Assembly: GCA_903854305.1 (NCBI GenBank)
Contig: CAINWC010000287.1
Coordinates: forward strand, 1-7,162
Source: an uncultured Pseudomonadota bacterium
Lineage (GTDB): Bacteria; Pseudomonadota; Gammaproteobacteria; Burkholderiales; Methylophilaceae
Direction: 5' to 3'
DNA length: 7,162 nt
In this document: positions 1 through 5,904 of the stretch, in pieces
Position numbering within the stretch: the stretch's first letter is position 1
Layout of the letters: each line of letters opens with the position of its first letter
The notes under the pieces: generated by a model
Told to the model about the DNA's origin: nothing
The model's database searches: none
The model's input: the letters and a program-made list of their open reading frames with translations, nothing else
Made by a program: the position numbers and the translations under genes

Positions 1-675
1 AAAACTAATATCTTCGTCAACCCACAAACCTTCCACCTGATGAAACATCGGTGAATGCGTAGCGTCAGAATCCACACGATATACGCGGCCAGGCGCAATG
101 ATTTTCAACGGTGGTGTTTTATTATTTTTCAATGCATTTTCCATGTAACGCACTTGTACTGGTGACGTATGCGTTCTCAACACCTTCGCTTCGTCTATAT
201 AAAACGTATCATGCATGGCACGTGCTGGATGATCTTCTGGGATATTCAGCGCAGTGAAGTTATAAAAATCAGTTTCAATTTCTGGGCCTGTGGCTACTTC
301 AATACCAATTGAATGGAATAGCTGCTCGATACGCTGTAAAGTCAGCGTAACTGGGTGTAAACCACCTTGTGATTGTGCACGTGCGGGCAAAGTAACATCA
401 ATAGATTCTTGCGCGAGCTGCTTAGCTTGCTCAGCATTTAAAAGCGCTTCACGACGCGCTGTGAGCGCAGCTTCAACGCCTTGCTTTACTACATTGATTG
501 CGGCGCCAGCAGCTGGGCGCTCATCATTACTCAGCTTACCTAAACCCTTTAAAGCATCAGTAAGTAAACCAGTTTTGCCTAAATATTTCGCTTTAGCTAC
601 TTCCAAGTCGTTCATCGTAGCGCTATTAGCAAAGTCTGTTTGTGCTTCTGAAATTAAATGCGTTAAGTCTGCCAT
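1..675 (-). CDS. pheS: Phenylalanyl-tRNA synthetase alpha subunit, N-terminal 225 residues (runs off window)
   Basis: PheS is the catalytic subunit of the cytoplasmic alpha2-beta2 enzyme that charges tRNA-Phe with phenylalanine. The frame is open from the ATG at 673-675 to the left edge. It gives 225 residues of a family that is usually about 330-340 long, so the 3' third lies outside the window. Residues 1-100 form the charged, helical N-terminal tRNA-binding arm (starting [12 protein letters not shown]). The class II core follows: [14 protein letters not shown] (105-118), motif 1 [30 protein letters not shown] (about 130-159, in two parts around the conserved NIPEDHPAR), and motif 2 GRVYR (196-200) with [11 protein letters not shown] (206-216). 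The ribosome binding site is weak (AAAGAT about 9 nt upstream). The gene sits 179 bp after rplT, behind a strong terminator, so it probably has its own promoter or depends on readthrough. pheT is expected next, outside the window. Confidence 0.96.
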   Translation of the reverse strand, partial: MADLTHLISEAQTDFANSATMNDLEVAKAKYLGKTGLLTDALKGLGKLSNDERPAAGAAINVVKQGVEAALTARREALLNAEQAKQLAQESIDVTLPARAQSQGGLHPVTLTLQRIEQLFHSIGIEVATGPEIETDFYNFTALNIPEDHPARAMHDTFYIDEAKVLRTHTSPVQVRYMENALKNNKTPPLKIIAPGRVYRVDSDATHSPMFHQVEGLWVDEDISF

Positions 676-797
676 GTGTTTATTATCTTTAATTGACTTT
701 GTATTGATTTTCTGCAGTTAATTCACTGCATTTATTTACATAATGTATTGATTACACAATGAAATTCTTAGGTAAATTCAATGCAGGATTTTACAGC
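676..797 (-). promoter_or_regulatory. pheS leader / probable promoter region
   Basis: This AT-rich stretch lies between the rplT terminator and the pheS start and should hold the pheS promoter, because the terminator would stop most upstream transcription. The best -10-like match is TGTAAT (751-756, minus strand). TTGAAT (776-781) could be its -35, but the 19-nt spacer is long, so the promoter call is weak. A perfect inverted repeat TGCAGT-N6-ACTGCA lies at 713-730. I looked for a Phe-rich leader peptide of the pheM/pheL kind and found only ATG-TAA and ATG-CAG-TGA, so classical peptide-mediated attenuation is not visible. Confidence 0.3.
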
Positions 798-826
798 AAA
801 AAAAAGAGGCCGAAGCCTCTTTTTTT
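798..826 (-). terminator. Rho-independent terminator after rplT
   Basis: On the minus strand a six-pair stem (AGAGGC/GCCTCT) closes a UUCG tetraloop and is followed by an eight-base T run. The C(UUCG)G loop is exceptionally stable. A-runs and T-runs flank both sides, so it could act in both directions. It begins about 28 bp after the rplT stop and separates the infC-rpmI-rplT transcript from pheS, making it the clearest intrinsic terminator in the window. Confidence 0.9.
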
Positions 827-854
827 ACTTAATTTTATAGATTAAGTTTAGCGA

Positions 855-1214
855 TTACACTGCTAATGCTTTTTTTGCCATTTCAACAAATTGAGCAAAG
901 GCTGCTTTATCAAATACTGCTAAATCAGCAAGTACTTTACGATCCACTTCAACTGCTGCTTTTTTCAAGCCATTCATGAAGCGACTATAAGTTAGACCAC
1001 ACTCACGAGCACCAGCATTGATACGTGCAATCCACAAGGTGCGGAATTGACGTTTTTTCTGACGGCGATCACGGTAAGCATATTGACCCGCTTTCATTAC
1101 CGCTTGCTTAGCAACGCGGTAAACGTTTTTACGACGGCCGCGATAACCCTTAGCGGCTTTTAATACTTTTTTGTGTCTAGCGCGAGCAATGACACCACGT
1201 TTTACTCTAGGCAT
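855..1214 (-). CDS. rplT: 50S ribosomal protein L20
   Basis: L20 binds 23S rRNA early and is needed for assembly of the large subunit. In E. coli and relatives it also represses translation of the rpmI-rplT mRNA. The 119-residue product has the full family length. It begins with the typical basic, RNA-binding N-terminal extension ([24 protein letters not shown] in two blocks, residues 1-24), then [15 protein letters not shown] (25-39) and [21 protein letters not shown] (47-67). It ends in the globular domain with [14 protein letters not shown] (73-86). The ATG follows a strong Shine-Dalgarno AAGGAG at 6 nt. The gene lies 10 bp behind rpmI, which suggests coupled translation. A strong terminator follows. 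Confidence 0.98.
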   Translation of the reverse strand: MPRVKRGVIARARHKKVLKAAKGYRGRRKNVYRVAKQAVMKAGQYAYRDRRQKKRQFRTLWIARINAGARECGLTYSRFMNGLKKAAVEVDRKVLADLAVFDKAAFAQFVEMAKKALAV

Positions 1215-1224
1215 ATCGGTCTCC

Positions 1225-1422
1225 TTATCGTGTTGGCATCATTGCGCGAACGCGTTTGACGTCTGTTGGTGAGATGATCGCCGTGCCGCGTAATTTACGC
1301 TTTTGCTTGGTGGTCTTTTTAGTGAGGATATGGCGTAGATGTGAATGCGTACGTTTCACTTTACCATTACCCAAGAATTTGAAGCGCTTTTTAGCACCAC
1401 TCTTGGTTTTCATTTTTGGCAT
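1225..1422 (-). CDS. rpmI: 50S ribosomal protein L35
   Basis: L35 is a small, very basic protein of the large ribosomal subunit. The 65 residues match the usual family length. The start [20 protein letters not shown] and the [21 protein letters not shown] segment (residues 26-46) are the family signatures. The ATG is preceded by AAGGAG at 6 nt, and the 106-bp leader between infC and this gene contains several inverted repeats. It is co-oriented with and almost touching rplT, as in nearly all bacteria. In E. coli this is the cistron whose translation L20 represses, with rplT following by coupling; the same may hold here. Confidence 0.98.
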   Translation of the reverse strand: MPKMKTKSGAKKRFKFLGNGKVKRTHSHLRHILTKKTTKQKRKLRGTAIISPTDVKRVRAMMPTR

Positions 1423-1528
1423 TTTGTTCTCCTTGAACTTAAGTTATGAGTGCTTAGGCATGCCGTTGAGCCGTATCACTCGGAATTTTTACCACTACTT
1501 TCAAACTGATTATTATTTTAATCAGCCT
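1423..1528 (-). promoter_or_regulatory. Structured leader before rpmI-rplT, candidate L20 autoregulatory region
   Basis: The gap between infC and rpmI is longer than the other gaps inside this cluster and contains three inverted repeats. The first is CTGATTA/TAATCAG with a six-base loop (1506-1525), starting 3 nt after the infC stop. The second is a GAGTG/CACTC stem (1448-1452 with 1477-1481) enclosing an inner GGC/GCC pair (1457-1459 with 1470-1472). The third is the ten-base palindrome AACTTAAGTT (1436-1445), directly next to the rpmI Shine-Dalgarno at 1429-1434. In E. coli, L20 represses rpmI by binding folded RNA in the equivalent region. The structures are seen; L20 binding here is inferred from position. 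Confidence 0.4.
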
Positions 1529-2050
1529 TTAGTTCTTTTTGGGTGGTCCTAAAACCATCACCATTTGGCGGCCTTCCATTTTAGGAAACTGCTCAACCAC
1601 TGCATATTCTTTTAAATCTGCTTCAACGCGTCTAAGTAACGCTAAACCAAACTCTTGATGCGTAATTTCACGACCTCTGAAACGTAATGTGATTTTCGCT
1701 TTATCACCATCTTGTATAAAACGAATAATATTACGTACTTTAATCGCGTAATCGCCATCATCAGTACCTGGGCGAAACTTAATTTCTTTCACCACAACTT
1801 GTTTTTGCTTAAGCTTAACTTCGTGCTGTTTTTTACTTTCAGCGTATTTAAACTTACCGTAATCCAATAATCTACACACTGGTGGTACAGCGTTAGGCGC
1901 AATTTCAACCAGATCGATATCTGCTTCTTCTGCTTTTGCAAATGCTTCCGTGAGCGACATAATGCCCAACGGTTCACCCTCTATACCCACCAAACGAACT
2001 TGCGACCCTGTAATGTCACCATTAATTCGCGTATCTTTATCCTGTGCTAT
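1529..2050 (-). CDS. infC: Translation initiation factor IF-3, ATA start
   Basis: IF3 binds the 30S subunit, prevents premature 50S joining and discriminates against wrong start codons and non-initiator tRNA. The frame from ATA at 2048-2050 gives 173 residues, the normal family length, starting [20 protein letters not shown]. The N-domain covers about 1-75 with the family signature LLDYGKFKY (61-69). A Lys-rich linker follows (73-88), then the C-domain with [14 protein letters not shown] (88-101) and [10 protein letters not shown] (119-128). No ATG, GTG or TTG gives the complete N-terminus. The first such codon in frame is TTG at 1991-1993, which would remove the conserved RINGDIT segment. 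GGAG lies 8 nt before the ATA, and an in-frame stop lies nine codons upstream of it. Rare starts (ATT in E. coli) are typical of infC and allow IF3 to repress its own synthesis. Confidence 0.95.
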   Translation of the reverse strand: MAQDKDTRINGDITGSQVRLVGIEGEPLGIMSLTEAFAKAEEADIDLVEIAPNAVPPVCRLLDYGKFKYAESKKQHEVKLKQKQVVVKEIKFRPGTDDGDYAIKVRNIIRFIQDGDKAKITLRFRGREITHQEFGLALLRRVEADLKEYAVVEQFPKMEGRQMVMVLGPPKKN

Positions 2051-2058
2051 ATCAAATT

Positions 2059-2062
2059 CTCC
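2059..2062 (-). promoter_or_regulatory. Ribosome binding site that fixes the infC ATA start
   Basis: GGAG on the minus strand ends 8 nt before the ATA at 2048-2050, a normal spacing. No comparable Shine-Dalgarno stands before the TTG at 1991-1993, which is the first conventional start codon in the frame. The site therefore supports ATA as the true initiation codon. Confidence 0.75.
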
Positions 2063-2102
2063 AAATAGTTAAGCCGCGCATTTTCAGAAATAAGCCTAAA
2101 TA

Positions 2103-2119
2103 CTAATGTATTACATTAG
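2103..2119. repeat. 17-bp palindrome between thrS and infC
   Basis: CTAATGTA and TACATTAG are perfect inverted repeats around a single central base. As RNA this would fold as a six-pair CTAATG/CATTAG hairpin with a five-base loop. It lies about 12 bp after the thrS stop and about 50 bp before the infC start. On the minus strand only a short TATTT follows, so it is a poor terminator. It may be an mRNA-processing or pausing element, or an operator. No role is shown by the sequence. Confidence 0.5.
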
Positions 2120-2130
2120 ATTTGGTTAGC

Positions 2131-4038
2131 TTAAACCTTAGTTTCAATTTCTACTTTTAAACGCTCAATTAACGCGTCTATCGGCATAGAACCTAGGCCT
2201 TCACCTTTTCTGGTACGCACGGCTACATGTCCCGCTTGCATTTCACGCTCACCCGCAACTAGCAGGTAAGGCATCTTTTGCATGCTATGTTCACGTATTT
2301 TATAGGTAATCTTCTCATTTCTCAAGTCAAATTCACATCTAATACCATTTTTCTTTAGCTTTTCAACCACTTGACGCACATAATCTGACTGACCCTCAGA
2401 AATGTTCAGCATCATCACTTGCACAGGCGCCAACCATAACGGCATTGCACCTGCATAGTTTTCAATCAGGATACCAATAAAACGCTCCATGGAACCAACA
2501 ATAGCACGATGCAACATGATGGGACGTTTACGACTATTATCTTCAGCAACGTATTCGGCACCTAAACGTTCAGGCAAGTTAGGATCCAGCTGAATTGTGC
2601 CGCACTGCCATAAACGACCTAATGAATCTTTAAGCGTAAATTCAATCTTAGGGCCGTAAAATGCGCCCTCGCCCGGCTGATATTCAAAATCAAGGTTATT
2701 TAATTTAAGTGCATTGGCGAGTGAAGTTTCTGCTTTATCCCAGTCTTCATCTGTACCTATACGCTTTTCAGGGCGAGTTGATAATTTAACCAGCACATCA
2801 TTAAAACCAAAATCGCCATAGGCTTTGTAAAGCATTTTAATGAAATCGGCGACCTCTGCTTCAACTTGCTCTTCAGTGCAAAATATATGTGCATCATCTT
2901 GGGTAAAGCCGCGAACGCGCATCAAACCATGCAATGAGCCAGAAGGCTCGTTGCGGTGACATGAGCCAAATTCAGCTAAACGTAATGGTAAATCGCGATA
3001 GCTATGCAAACTGCTATTAAAAATTTGCACATGGCCTGGGCAATTCATCGGTTTCACTGCGTAATCGCGACTTTCTGATGAAGTCACAAACATACCTTCG
3101 CGATAATTTTGCCAATGCCCAGATTTCTCCCACAAGGTTTTATCCATAATGGTTGGCGTACGCACTTCTTGGTAATTGTAATCTTTAAACATTTGACGCA
3201 TGTATTGCTCAACTTCTTGCCAAATGCTCCAACCGCGTGGATGCCAAAACACCATACCAGGCGCATCATCCTGCATATGAAAGTAATCAAGCTGCTTACC
3301 TAATTTACGATGATCGCGTTTTTCGGCTTCTTCCAGCTGAAATAAATAGGCCTCTAAATCCTCTTTATTGCGCCAAGCCGTGCCATACACACGCTGCAGC
3401 ATTTCATTGTCGCTATCACCACGCCAATAAGCACCGGCTAACTTCATTAACTTAAATGCTTTTAACTTACCTGTGTTCGGCACATGCGGGCCGCGACAAA
3501 GGTCAGTAAAACTACCTTCCGTGTAAAGTGAAACATCCTCACCTGCTGGAATACTACCAATAATCTCCGCTTTGTAATGCTCGCCGATTGATTTGAAATA
3601 ATCGACGGCTTCATCACGAGGTAATACTTTACGCGTCACTTGCTCGTCTTTTTTAGCAAGCTCGCCCATTTTCTTTTCAATAGCGATTAAATCTTCAGGT
3701 GTAAAGGCACGTTTGTATGAAAAGTCGTAGAAGAAACCATTCTCAATCACAGGACCTATTGTCACTTGCGCTTCAGGAAATAATTCTTTAACCGCGTGCG
3801 CTAATAAATGCGCGGTTGAGTGCCGAATAATCTCGATGCCTTCATCATTCTTATCAGTAATAATCGCCAGTTCAACATCCTGACTGATGAGACAAGAAGT
3901 ATCTACCAGTACGCCGTTGACTTTGCCTGCAAGTGCCGCTTTGGCTAAACCCGCACCAATATTCATGGCCACTTCTGCAACTGTTACGGCGGCATCAAAA
4001 CTACGTTCAGATCCATCAGGCAAGCGTATTACTGGCAT
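2131..4038 (-). CDS. thrS: Threonyl-tRNA synthetase
   Basis: ThrRS is the class II cytoplasmic enzyme that charges tRNA-Thr and removes misattached serine. The chosen ATG (4036-4038) gives 635 residues starting [15 protein letters not shown], as in the family (E. coli 642). An upstream alternative at 4068 would add ten unsupported residues and overlap the leader hairpin. Domains: TGS about 1-61; editing domain with HSTAH (73-77) and CRGPH (181-185), whose His73, His77, Cys181 and His185 match the editing site; catalytic core from about 242, with motif 2 around [15 protein letters not shown] (357-371). The zinc ligands Cys333 (in MNCPGH), His384 (in DDAHIF) and His510 (in MLHRAI) are all present. 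Motif 3 GSMERFIG is at 515-522, and the anticodon-binding domain is about 535-635 with [14 protein letters not shown] (571-584). The ribosome site is AGAGAG at 7 nt. infC follows after 80 bp with no strong terminator, so co-transcription is likely. Confidence 0.98.
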   Translation of the reverse strand: MPVIRLPDGSERSFDAAVTVAEVAMNIGAGLAKAALAGKVNGVLVDTSCLISQDVELAIITDKNDEGIEIIRHSTAHLLAHAVKELFPEAQVTIGPVIENGFFYDFSYKRAFTPEDLIAIEKKMGELAKKDEQVTRKVLPRDEAVDYFKSIGEHYKAEIIGSIPAGEDVSLYTEGSFTDLCRGPHVPNTGKLKAFKLMKLAGAYWRGDSDNEMLQRVYGTAWRNKEDLEAYLFQLEEAEKRDHRKLGKQLDYFHMQDDAPGMVFWHPRGWSIWQEVEQYMRQMFKDYNYQEVRTPTIMDKTLWEKSGHWQNYREGMFVTSSESRDYAVKPMNCPGHVQIFNSSLHSYRDLPLRLAEFGSCHRNEPSGSLHGLMRVRGFTQDDAHIFCTEEQVEAEVADFIKMLYKAYGDFGFNDVLVKLSTRPEKRIGTDEDWDKAETSLANALKLNNLDFEYQPGEGAFYGPKIEFTLKDSLGRLWQCGTIQLDPNLPERLGAEYVAEDNSRKRPIMLHRAIVGSMERFIGILIENYAGAMPLWLAPVQVMMLNISEGQSDYVRQVVEKLKKNGIRCEFDLRNEKITYKIREHSMQKMPYLLVAGEREMQAGHVAVRTRKGEGLGSMPIDALIERLKVEIETKV

Positions 4039-4060
4039 ATCGTTTCTCTCTAAAACAACA

Positions 4061-4087
4061 AAAGCCACAAATTTAAAATGTGGCTTT
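4061..4087 (-). promoter_or_regulatory. Terminator-like hairpin in the thrS leader
   Basis: AAAGCCACA (4061-4069) and TGTGGCTTT (4079-4087) form a perfect nine-pair stem with a nine-base AT-rich loop. On the minus strand the stem is followed by TTTTGTTGTTTT, resembling an intrinsic terminator, yet it ends only about 22 nt before the thrS start and just ahead of the AGAGAG ribosome site. Either it terminates upstream (sbcB-side) transcription or it controls thrS by attenuation or by masking of ribosome loading. E. coli thrS is repressed by ThrRS binding to leader hairpins that resemble tRNA-Thr; this loop lacks an obvious threonine anticodon (CGU), so that mechanism is not supported. Confidence 0.6.
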
Positions 4088-4125
4088 TTAGTTAGCTAAA
4101 TATATCTATAAAATCATTAAGCCAG

Positions 4126-4155
4126 ATTATCTCATAACGCGTGCTATCACTGCAA
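4126..4155 (-). promoter_or_regulatory. Candidate thrS promoter, downstream copy
   Basis: The -10-like GATAAT (4126-4131) is preceded by TG at the extended -10 position. A weak -35-like TTGCAG (4150-4155) lies 18 nt upstream. Transcription would start near 4119 and leave a leader of about 80 nt containing the terminator-like hairpin. It competes with the second candidate just upstream; the sequence alone cannot decide between them. Confidence 0.35.
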
Positions 4156-4184
4156 TTTATAGGCGCGGGTAATTATTTGGTCAT
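4156..4184 (-). promoter_or_regulatory. Candidate thrS promoter, upstream copy
   Basis: TATAAA (4156-4161) and ATGACC (4179-4184) match the sigma-70 -10 and -35 boxes at five and four of six positions, with an ideal 17-nt spacer. The start would fall near 4149, giving a leader of about 110 nt. This leader would include a TGGCTT segment (complement of 4119-4124) that could pair with the 5' arm of the hairpin nearer the gene. Confidence 0.4.
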
Positions 4185-4206
4185 AATTAATCGCATTGAC
4201 CTAGTC

Positions 4207-4233
4207 TAGTGCGTTTAGTTTAGCCTAGCACTA
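4207..4233. repeat. Inverted repeat just after the sbcB stop
   Basis: TAGTGC (4207-4212) and GCACTA (4228-4233) are perfect six-base arms around a 15-base spacer, starting three bases after the sbcB stop. Three CTAG tetramers fall in this short stretch (4201, 4206, 4225). There is no T run, so it is not a convincing intrinsic terminator. It could be a weak 3' hairpin of the sbcB message or a protein site. Confidence 0.35.
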
Positions 4234-4236
4234 TGG

Positions 4237-5670
4237 TTAAGCCTCCGGTGCAATCATGTACGCATAGTCTCGCAAGCTTTGCAGCACATCAACATTTGCC
4301 GCATCGTTTTGTGCTAATTGATCTAATTGAGCAAAGAAAGCTTCAAAATTCAACGCCCCTGCGGCACCGCCATGCAGACGCTCGGAGCAATGTTGTTGCC
4401 ATGCTTCATACTCATCTTCAGTTAAAGTCTGTGGATAATTGCGCGCCCGATAGCGAAATAACAACTCCGTCAAACGTGCATCAGTAAAATTCGGCTGTGC
4501 TTGCGCCAAAGCTTGTGGGCTAAGGGTGCGCAACTGATTTAGTAAATTACGGTCATTATTACCCACGAATCCGGCATAGAGCGATTCATCCACATCGACC
4601 AACTCAAATGCTCGTTGAAAAACTTGCTGCCAAACTAGATTTAAATCAATGCTTAATATTTTATCCGCAGCGATTGCAGCATGATGCAAATTCAAGGCCA
4701 AATCCAAACCGCAACGTTGTTGCGCGGCCTCATCCAGAACCCTTAAGTTACGAATAACAACAGGCGATTTATTAATATGTATAGTCTTAATCGGCAAACG
4801 CGTCATCCCGTCAGGCAGTGCATCAGTACGCGTAAACATGCGTTTTTGAATGACTGCAGCATCTAATTCAAACAACTCACTCGGGTCATAGGCACAGTCC
4901 CACACAATCACTTCATTCTTATTGCTTGGATGCATGCTCAACGGAAAAACTAACGCAAGATGCGCGCGCTCAGATGGGAACATACTCGATAAATGCAAAA
5001 ATGGTAGTCTTGGGTTCAGATGCAGGCCAATTTCATCATTCACTTTGTCTTTTTGACGCAGATTAAAGTAAAACTCAAACAACTTGGGCTGCTTCTCTTT
5101 AATCAATCTGGCCAACGCTATAGTCGCGCGCACGTCCGAAACAGCATCATGCGCGGCTTCGTGGACGATGTGGTTAGCTTCGGTTAAATCGGTGAGCTTA
5201 AAACTGATTTTTCCTTGCTCATTACGTGGCCACACGATGCCCTCTGGGCGTAACGCATAGGTAACACGGGCAAGATCAATAATATCCCAGCGACCACAAC
5301 CGTTTTGCCACTCACGCGCATACGGGTCAATGAGGTTGCGCCAAAACATAAAACGTGTGATTTCATCATCGTAACGAATGGTGTTATAACCCACGCCAAT
5401 GGTATTGGGCTCAGAGAGCACCTTTAATATTTGCGCCGCAAACTCATGCTCTGGCACACCACGTTTTAGGCAATACTGTGGCGTAATACCCGTAATGAGG
5501 CAAGCTTCAGGCTCAGGCAAAAAGTCAGGGGCTGGCTGACAAAAAACCTCAATCGGCTCGCTAATCTCATTGAGCTGCTCGTCCGTGCGAATCGCAGCGA
5601 ATTGGGCGGGTCTCGCCGTTCGTGTATTTTTACCAAAGGTTTCGTAGTCGTGCCAGAGAAAAGTGTGCAT
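4237..5670 (-). CDS. sbcB: Exodeoxyribonuclease I (3'-5' ssDNA exonuclease)
   Basis: Exonuclease I degrades single-stranded DNA from the 3' end and acts in recombination and mismatch repair. The 477 residues match the E. coli length of 475. The DEDDh catalytic set is complete: Asp8 and Glu10 in HDYETFG (7-13), Asp101 in YDDE (100-103), His174 and Asp179 in AAHDAVSDV (172-180). The family blocks RPAQFAAIRTD (20-30), LITGITPQ (58-65), DPYAREW (115-121) and ALRPEGIVWP (139-148) are present. The SH3-like middle domain and helical C-terminal domain follow, with FRYRARNYPQTL near the end. The ATG at 5668-5670 has only a modest AGG element upstream (in TTAGGT) but places the catalytic motif correctly. 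The gene is bounded upstream by a hairpin and a terminator and downstream by the thrS promoter region, so it is probably its own unit. Confidence 0.96.
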   Translation of the reverse strand: MHTFLWHDYETFGKNTRTARPAQFAAIRTDEQLNEISEPIEVFCQPAPDFLPEPEACLITGITPQYCLKRGVPEHEFAAQILKVLSEPNTIGVGYNTIRYDDEITRFMFWRNLIDPYAREWQNGCGRWDIIDLARVTYALRPEGIVWPRNEQGKISFKLTDLTEANHIVHEAAHDAVSDVRATIALARLIKEKQPKLFEFYFNLRQKDKVNDEIGLHLNPRLPFLHLSSMFPSERAHLALVFPLSMHPSNKNEVIVWDCAYDPSELFELDAAVIQKRMFTRTDALPDGMTRLPIKTIHINKSPVVIRNLRVLDEAAQQRCGLDLALNLHHAAIAADKILSIDLNLVWQQVFQRAFELVDVDESLYAGFVGNNDRNLLNQLRTLSPQALAQAQPNFTDARLTELLFRYRARNYPQTLTEDEYEAWQQHCSERLHGGAAGALNFEAFFAQLDQLAQNDAANVDVLQSLRDYAYMIAPEA

Positions 5671-5690
5671 TGCATATACCTAATGTTAAA

Positions 5691-5711
5691 CCGTATTTTT
5701 CTCAAATACGG
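5691..5711 (-). promoter_or_regulatory. Hairpin in the sbcB leader
   Basis: CCGTATTT (5691-5698) and AAATACGG (5704-5711) form a perfect eight-pair stem with a five-base loop, ending about 20 nt before the sbcB start. On the minus strand only TTT follows, so it is at most a weak terminator. It may affect translation or message stability. The structure is certain as sequence; its function is unknown. Confidence 0.45.
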
Positions 5712-5758
5712 CAAAATAATGTGTGTTAATCATACAATAATAATGCGTCAGCCAAACA

Positions 5759-5788
5759 AAAAGCCAGTTCTTAAGAGAAGTGGCTTTT
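5759..5788 (-). terminator. Hairpin terminator between nhaD and sbcB
   Basis: AAAAGCCA (5759-5766) and TGGCTTTT (5781-5788) pair over eight bases. After one mismatch the stem continues as TTCT/AGAA, closing a four-base loop. On the minus strand the stem ends in TTTTT, a usable intrinsic terminator for transcription coming from nhaD about 115 bp upstream. The A-rich opposite flank makes it potentially bidirectional. Confidence 0.65.
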
Positions 5789-5796
5789 ATATATTT

Positions 5797-5846
5797 GGGA
5801 TAGCAGCAGACTCGAACTGCCGACTGATTGGTTGCGCCAGTATCAG
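5797..5846 (-). other. tRNA-like 3' fragment (T-arm motif), possible tRNA remnant
   Basis: On the minus strand a five-pair stem GGCAG/CTGCT encloses the seven-base loop TTCGAGT, the exact architecture and consensus of a tRNA T-arm (5805-5821). Before it lies an anticodon-arm-like CTGAT/ATCAG stem, but its loop is 13 bases rather than 7. After it comes GCTATCCCA where an acceptor 3' strand would be, without an encoded CCA. The 19 bases GTCGGCAGTTCGAGTCTGC differ at one position from the equivalent part of E. coli tRNA-Thr(GGT) as I recall it. A terminator begins about 10 bp downstream, as after many tRNA genes. No matching 5' acceptor strand or D-arm is found, so this is at best a remnant and may be chance. 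Confidence 0.25.
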
Positions 5847-5904
5847 CATTCCTTCGCCACTTGATGAGGCTAAAGTTATTCTTACCGTTGTTACGAATTC
5901 AAAT

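Noticed and set aside
290..721. Plus-strand open frame of 143 codons opposite pheS
   Set aside because: It is antisense to the certain pheS frame, Cys/Ser/Ala-rich as expected from reverse translation, and has no family features.
676..797. Phe leader peptide for attenuation of pheS
   Set aside because: The only ATG codons near the expected place are followed at once by stops (ATG-TAA, ATG-CAG-TGA), and no run of Phe codons exists.
1256..1552. Plus-strand open frame of 98 codons opposite rpmI and the infC 3' end
   Set aside because: It covers the complement of a certain ribosomal protein gene and a leader, and its composition is that of a shadow frame.
4088..4236. Possible tRNA gene ahead of thrS, because the leader hairpin resembles a post-tRNA terminator
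   Set aside because: No T-arm consensus, CCA end or cloverleaf stems could be found on either strand.
4061..5788. The two AAAAGCCA/TGGCTTTT hairpins (4061-4087 and 5759-5788) as a repeated element
   Set aside because: They share only the GCCA/TGGC stem core with A/T flanks; loops and neighbourhoods differ, so common terminator composition explains the similarity.
5787..5852. Short minus-strand frame MLILAQPISRQFESAAIPNI after nhaD
   Set aside because: The GGA preceding the ATG is too close to act as a ribosome site, and the QFES stretch is what the T-arm-like DNA encodes by default.
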